Source: Gemmatimonadales bacterium
Lineage (GTDB): Bacteria; Gemmatimonadota; Gemmatimonadetes; Palauibacterales; Palauibacteraceae
Assembly: GCA_030608825.1 (NCBI GenBank)
Contig: JAUWDL010000035.1
Span: forward strand, 1-8,833
DNA length: 8,833 bases
Direction: 5' to 3'
Part shown: positions 6,319 through 8,833 of the stretch, piece after piece
How positions within the stretch are numbered: the first letter of the stretch is position 1
Layout of the letters: each line of letters begins with the position of its first letter
Notes under the pieces: generated by a model
Database searches by the model: none
Seen by the model: the letters and a program-made list of their open reading frames with translations, nothing else
What the model was told of the DNA's origin: nothing
Program-made: the position numbers and the translations under genes

Positions 6319-6347
6319 ATACTATTCGGGCGATCGGCTTCCCGCAA
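6319..6347 (-). promoter_or_regulatory. Candidate sigma-70-like promoter for the small gene
   Basis: On the minus strand TTGCGG (6347-6342) and TAGTAT (6324-6319) are separated by exactly 17 bases. They match the -35 and -10 consensus at 3/6 and 4/6 positions. A start near 6312 would give a leader of about 90 nt before the TTG codon. The element lies within the 133 bp between the glycosyltransferase stop and the small gene, where a promoter is expected. Partial matches of this kind are common, so this is weak evidence. Confidence 0.3.
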
Positions 6348-6353
6348 AAGAGC

Positions 6354-7112
6354 TTACGCTTCGCCCCCGGAGCTCAGCCGCAGCCCGTGAAGCCGTCGGT
6401 CCCTCGAGGCTTGAAAGACACTCCAAAGCTGGGGAAGCGCGCGAAACCGGCTGCGGCGGAATCGGCGCGAGTAATCCGGCTCCAATGCCAGTTCATCGAC
6501 CTGGCGCACGTGTGGCCAGACCGACATCAACAGCTCCGCGTTCGAGGCCCAGCCCTGATGCTTCAGCAGCCGGCCGTCGCCCGCTCTGTCCAGCGCCCGC
6601 TTGAGGACGAACAACCGGTAGAGGCGATAGCCGCGGAAGGGGTCCGACACCTCGGGTGGAGTCGGCAGCGAACGGGCGAGCACCACCGAGGCTTTGCGCG
6701 CGACCCGAACGGAGCGCGGGTATATGTCATCCCGCTCGCTCGAGGCGGTGACGAGATCGACCCCACCCTCGAAGCGCTTCAACATCTCGGGAATCGCCTC
6801 CGGTGGATCTGTGAAGTCCCCCTGCATGCAGATGAAGGCATCCCGCTTCGCGTACCCGGACCGCTTTACCGCTTCCCGAACCAACTGCTCCACGGAGGCC
6901 GAATAGCCAATCCGGCGTGGCTGCTTGAGGACGGTGAGGGGGAGCACACGCCTATAGGGCTCCAAAACCTCCGACGTCCCGTCCGTAGAGGCATCGTCCA
7001 CGACGAGCATCTCGAAGTCCCGCTCCAGCTCGGTGAGGATCTCTCGGACCCGCCACAACATGAGACCCAGCGTGCGCCGCTCGTTGAATGCTGGGACTCC
7101 GACATAGATCAC
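6354..7112 (-). CDS. Family 2 glycosyltransferase (dolichol-phosphate mannosyltransferase-like)
   Basis: This is a 252-residue GT-A fold transferase that would move a sugar from a nucleotide donor to a lipid or polysaccharide acceptor. N-terminal motifs are VGVPAFNERRTL (4-15) and the nucleotide-binding VVDDASTDGT (37-46). The metal-binding segment is MQGDFTDPPEAIP (96-108): Asp99 aligns with the second Asp of the DxD motif, while Gln97 replaces the first. DPFRGYRLYR (157-166) corresponds to the S/DGFRLYRR motif of dolichol- or polyprenol-phosphate mannose synthases, and NAELLM (191-196) supplies the acceptor-loop Glu. No transmembrane helices follow the catalytic domain, so it is a soluble or peripheral form. 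The basic tail (RRFRRSRFR, DRRLHGLR) may bind membranes. GTG (7112) is the start, 13 bp after the porX stop, with GGAGG overlapping that stop, so it is likely coupled to porX. Donor and acceptor are unknown. Confidence 0.92.
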   Translation of the reverse strand: MIYVGVPAFNERRTLGLMLWRVREILTELERDFEMLVVDDASTDGTSEVLEPYRRVLPLTVLKQPRRIGYSASVEQLVREAVKRSGYAKRDAFICMQGDFTDPPEAIPEMLKRFEGGVDLVTASSERDDIYPRSVRVARKASVVLARSLPTPPEVSDPFRGYRLYRLFVLKRALDRAGDGRLLKHQGWASNAELLMSVWPHVRQVDELALEPDYSRRFRRSRFRALPQLWSVFQASRDRRLHGLRLSSGGEA

Positions 7113-7121
7113 GAGCTCGTG

Positions 7122-7128
7122 CCTCCTA
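7122..7128 (-). promoter_or_regulatory. Shine-Dalgarno overlapping the porX stop codon
   Basis: The minus strand reads TAGGAGG: the TAG stop of the porX-like gene (7128-7126) shares its last base with GGAGG (7126-7122), which lies nine bases before the GTG of the glycosyltransferase gene. A terminating ribosome would cover the next start site, suggesting that the two products are made together. Confidence 0.6.
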
Positions 7129-8751
7129 TCTCGGCGTCAGGAGCGCGGCGGGCAGAATCATCTCCTCAGGGCTGATGCCGCCGTGCAGGAAGCTGTCACG
7201 ATAGCGCTGCTGGTACTCGCGGAGCTTCGTCGGATAGACGAAGAAGAAGTCGTCGCGGCAGACGAGGTAGTTCGTCTTGATCCCGCCGGGCGGCAGCCGG
7301 AGAGCGTCGGCTTCGGCCTTGGCCAGGACGGCCGACGGGTTCTCCACCCTGAGATCATCCCCGAATTTGTAGCGCAGGTTGGCCGAAGCGTCGCGCTTCG
7401 CATAGACGGTGGCGGGTCGGTGGCAGTGCAGCGAGCCGTGATCCGTCGTGAACAGCACCCTGACACCATGCCGGGCCGCTTGCCTGAGCGCCTCGAAGGC
7501 GGCCGAGCGCTCGAACCAGGTAACCGTGAGGCGGCGGAGCGCACTCGCGTCGCGTGCGATCTCCCAGAGGAGCTTCGACTCGCTTCGACCGTGGGTCAGA
7601 AGGTCCACGAACCCGAAGACCAGCGCGGTCACCGAAGTCTCGGACAGGTAGCTGTTCAGCCGGCCGAGCATCGCCCCGCCCTCCTCGCTCGAGAAGATCT
7701 TCTCGTAGTGCGTGCGCATGGGAGCGCCGATCAACTGCTCGAGGTGGTTGTGGAGCAGCTCGTCCTCGAACCAGTTGTAGCCGGATTCCTGACCGCCCCC
7801 CCACCAGCCCTCGTGCCGCTCCGCGAGCTCGTCCGGGAAGAGGCCGCTGAAGATCGCGTTTCGCGAGAAGGGCGTAGCGGTGGGAAGAAGGGATGAGTAG
7901 AGGGTCTCCTCGACCTCGAAGTACTCGCTGATCTGAGGTACGATCGCCCGCCACTGATCCAACCTCATGCAGTCCATGATCACGAGCAGTGCGGACTCGT
8001 CCTCGAGGACGGGAAGCAGAAACCGGGGCAGGACGTCTACAGAGAGAGCCGGCCCGCGCTCGCCACCGGCGTGGACCCACTCCTCGTACTGGTCGACGAC
8101 GAGATCACAGTAGCCGCGCCGCACATCGGTCATCAACGAGTCCAGGATCTCCTTCAGGCCTCGCTCGTTCGACTCCTCCAGGCGCAACTCCCAATCCACC
8201 ATCTCGGAGTAAAGCTCGGCCCACTCCTTCCAACTGCCCGCTTGCGAGGCTTTCTCGCGCAGCTCTCCGAACCGCCGGGCGAAATCGCGTGAGATCTGCT
8301 CGTGCCGGAGAGCTGGCCCCACCAACAGACGGGTCACCACCGAAAGCACCTGGCGGGGACTCGTGGGCTTCACGATGTAGTCGTCCGCCCGCTGGCCGAT
8401 CGCCTCGTGCATCGTCGAGTCGGCTTCGCTCTTCGTGACCATCACCACGGGCAGGCGGGGAGCGCGCCGCCTGAGCTCCTTGAGGACGTCGATCCCCCTC
8501 AGGCCGGGCATCTGCTCGTCCAGGAGCACGAGATCGTAGGATTCCGTCCGAAGGAGCTCGAGGGCATCGTTGCCGTTCATGATCGGGTCTACGACGTACC
8601 CCGCGTTCCGGAGAAGCATGAGATGCGGCTTGAGGAGGTCGGCCTCGTCGTCGACCCAGAGTATCCGGTCGGGCCGCGCCCCGGCTCCCCTTACCGGCCC
8701 GACGCGGCGCGTCGCCGACTCGGAGGTACGAGCGCGGTCTTCTACGGCCAT
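7126..8751 (-). CDS. porX: PorX-like response regulator fused to PglZ/alkaline-phosphatase-superfamily domain
   Basis: This 541-residue cytoplasmic two-component effector has a receiver domain (about 29-145) with acid pair Asp34-Asp35, phospho-acceptor Asp78 in LLDEQMPG, Thr106 in VTKSE and Lys128 in VKPTSP. A helical linker (about 146-240) leads to a PglZ domain (about 250-541). Its metal and catalytic set is Asp260 (IMDCMRLDQW), a Thr nucleophile at 291 or 293 (LPTATPFSRNAIFSG), Asp383/His387 (FVDLLTHGR), Asp437/His438 (FTTDHGS) and His523 (FLHGG). In Porphyromonas gingivalis, PorX with the kinase PorY controls the type IX secretion system. Published work assigns it zinc-dependent phosphodiesterase activity on oligonucleotides. 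All key residues are present, so both functions look intact. A basic 28-residue N-terminal extension precedes the receiver; no later in-frame ATG or GTG precedes the first strand. No kinase gene is adjacent. ATG 8751 has GAGGG upstream. Confidence 0.93.
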   Translation of the reverse strand: MAVEDRARTSESATRRVGPVRGAGARPDRILWVDDEADLLKPHLMLLRNAGYVVDPIMNGNDALELLRTESYDLVLLDEQMPGLRGIDVLKELRRRAPRLPVVMVTKSEADSTMHEAIGQRADDYIVKPTSPRQVLSVVTRLLVGPALRHEQISRDFARRFGELREKASQAGSWKEWAELYSEMVDWELRLEESNERGLKEILDSLMTDVRRGYCDLVVDQYEEWVHAGGERGPALSVDVLPRFLLPVLEDESALLVIMDCMRLDQWRAIVPQISEYFEVEETLYSSLLPTATPFSRNAIFSGLFPDELAERHEGWWGGGQESGYNWFEDELLHNHLEQLIGAPMRTHYEKIFSSEEGGAMLGRLNSYLSETSVTALVFGFVDLLTHGRSESKLLWEIARDASALRRLTVTWFERSAAFEALRQAARHGVRVLFTTDHGSLHCHRPATVYAKRDASANLRYKFGDDLRVENPSAVLAKAEADALRLPPGGIKTNYLVCRDDFFFVYPTKLREYQQRYRDSFLHGGISPEEMILPAALLTPR

Positions 8752-8833
8752 CCGATCTCTTCCCTCGCCTTTGGATCCAGTCTCCGGACAAGCCCTCCGA
8801 TGGCGGCGGTCGCGACCAAGAGGGGACGGTGCT
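8742..8833 (-). CDS. Possible C-terminal end of an upstream gene
   Basis: One minus-strand frame is open from the right edge and ends in TAG at 8744-8742, overlapping the first codons of the porX-like gene by 10 bp. Its last 29 residues contain a hydrophobic stretch PLLVATAAIGG followed by a charged tail (LVRRLDPKAREEIGWP), like the end of a small membrane protein. All three frames are open over most of these 82 bases, and the porX gene could instead have a plain leader here. Only the overlap and the sensible composition favour this frame. The product is unidentified. Confidence 0.33.
   Translation of the reverse strand, partial: HRPLLVATAAIGGLVRRLDPKAREEIGWP

Noticed and set aside
7183..7896. 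237-codon plus-strand frame opposite the porX-like gene
   Set aside because: It is a shadow frame antisense to conserved PglZ catalytic motifs and has no domain of its own.
8105..8791. 228-codon minus-strand frame overlapping the porX-like gene
   Set aside because: It is Arg/Gly/Ala-rich and out of frame with the conserved receiver domain; a shadow.

Overview
The window is GC-rich bacterial chromosomal DNA, and every convincing gene lies on the minus strand, so transcription runs from position 8833 towards position 1. Long open frames on the plus strand are GC-driven shadows of these genes. The best taxonomic pointer is a PorX-type protein, a response-regulator receiver fused to a PglZ/alkaline-phosphatase-superfamily domain. 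This is typical of lineages related to type IX secretion. With high GC and no Bacteroidota-like base composition, Gemmatimonadota or a related high-GC FCB-group lineage is the most likely source. This is inference from family knowledge, not a search result.

Layout in order of transcription. (1) 8833-8742: probable last 29 codons of an unidentified gene, whose stop overlaps the start of the next. (2) 8751-7126: PorX-like regulator/phosphodiesterase, followed 13 bp later by (3) 7112-6354, a family 2 glycosyltransferase of the dolichol-phosphate-mannose-synthase type. Its Shine-Dalgarno sequence overlaps the porX stop codon, so the two should be co-translated. (4) 6220-5915: a small acidic-tailed protein of unknown function, probably started at TTG behind a perfect GGAGGTGAG site, with a candidate promoter near 6319-6347.

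(5) 5806-1670: a tightly packed four-gene operon. It holds a CNNM/CorC-HlyC-type membrane protein, a TPR protein with a distinct C-terminal region, a double zinc-ribbon protein with an unfamiliar N-terminal half, and an NAD-type isocitrate/isopropylmalate dehydrogenase. Every junction is a 4-bp stop/start overlap (GTGA, ATGA, GTGA). A hairpin follows the last stop codon. (6) 1523-324: a thiolase with its catalytic residues present but an unusual histidine motif. (7) 206-1: the N-terminus of a stomatin/slipin (SPFH) membrane protein that runs off the left edge, preceded by a palindrome and direct-repeat cluster.

No tRNA, rRNA, CRISPR array, insertion sequence or attachment site was seen, and no gene-free stretch exceeds 150 bp. 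The two most interesting points are the coupled PorX-glycosyltransferase pair and the overlapping TPR/zinc-ribbon pair, which looks like an undescribed two-protein module. Neither amounts to a demonstrated new system.
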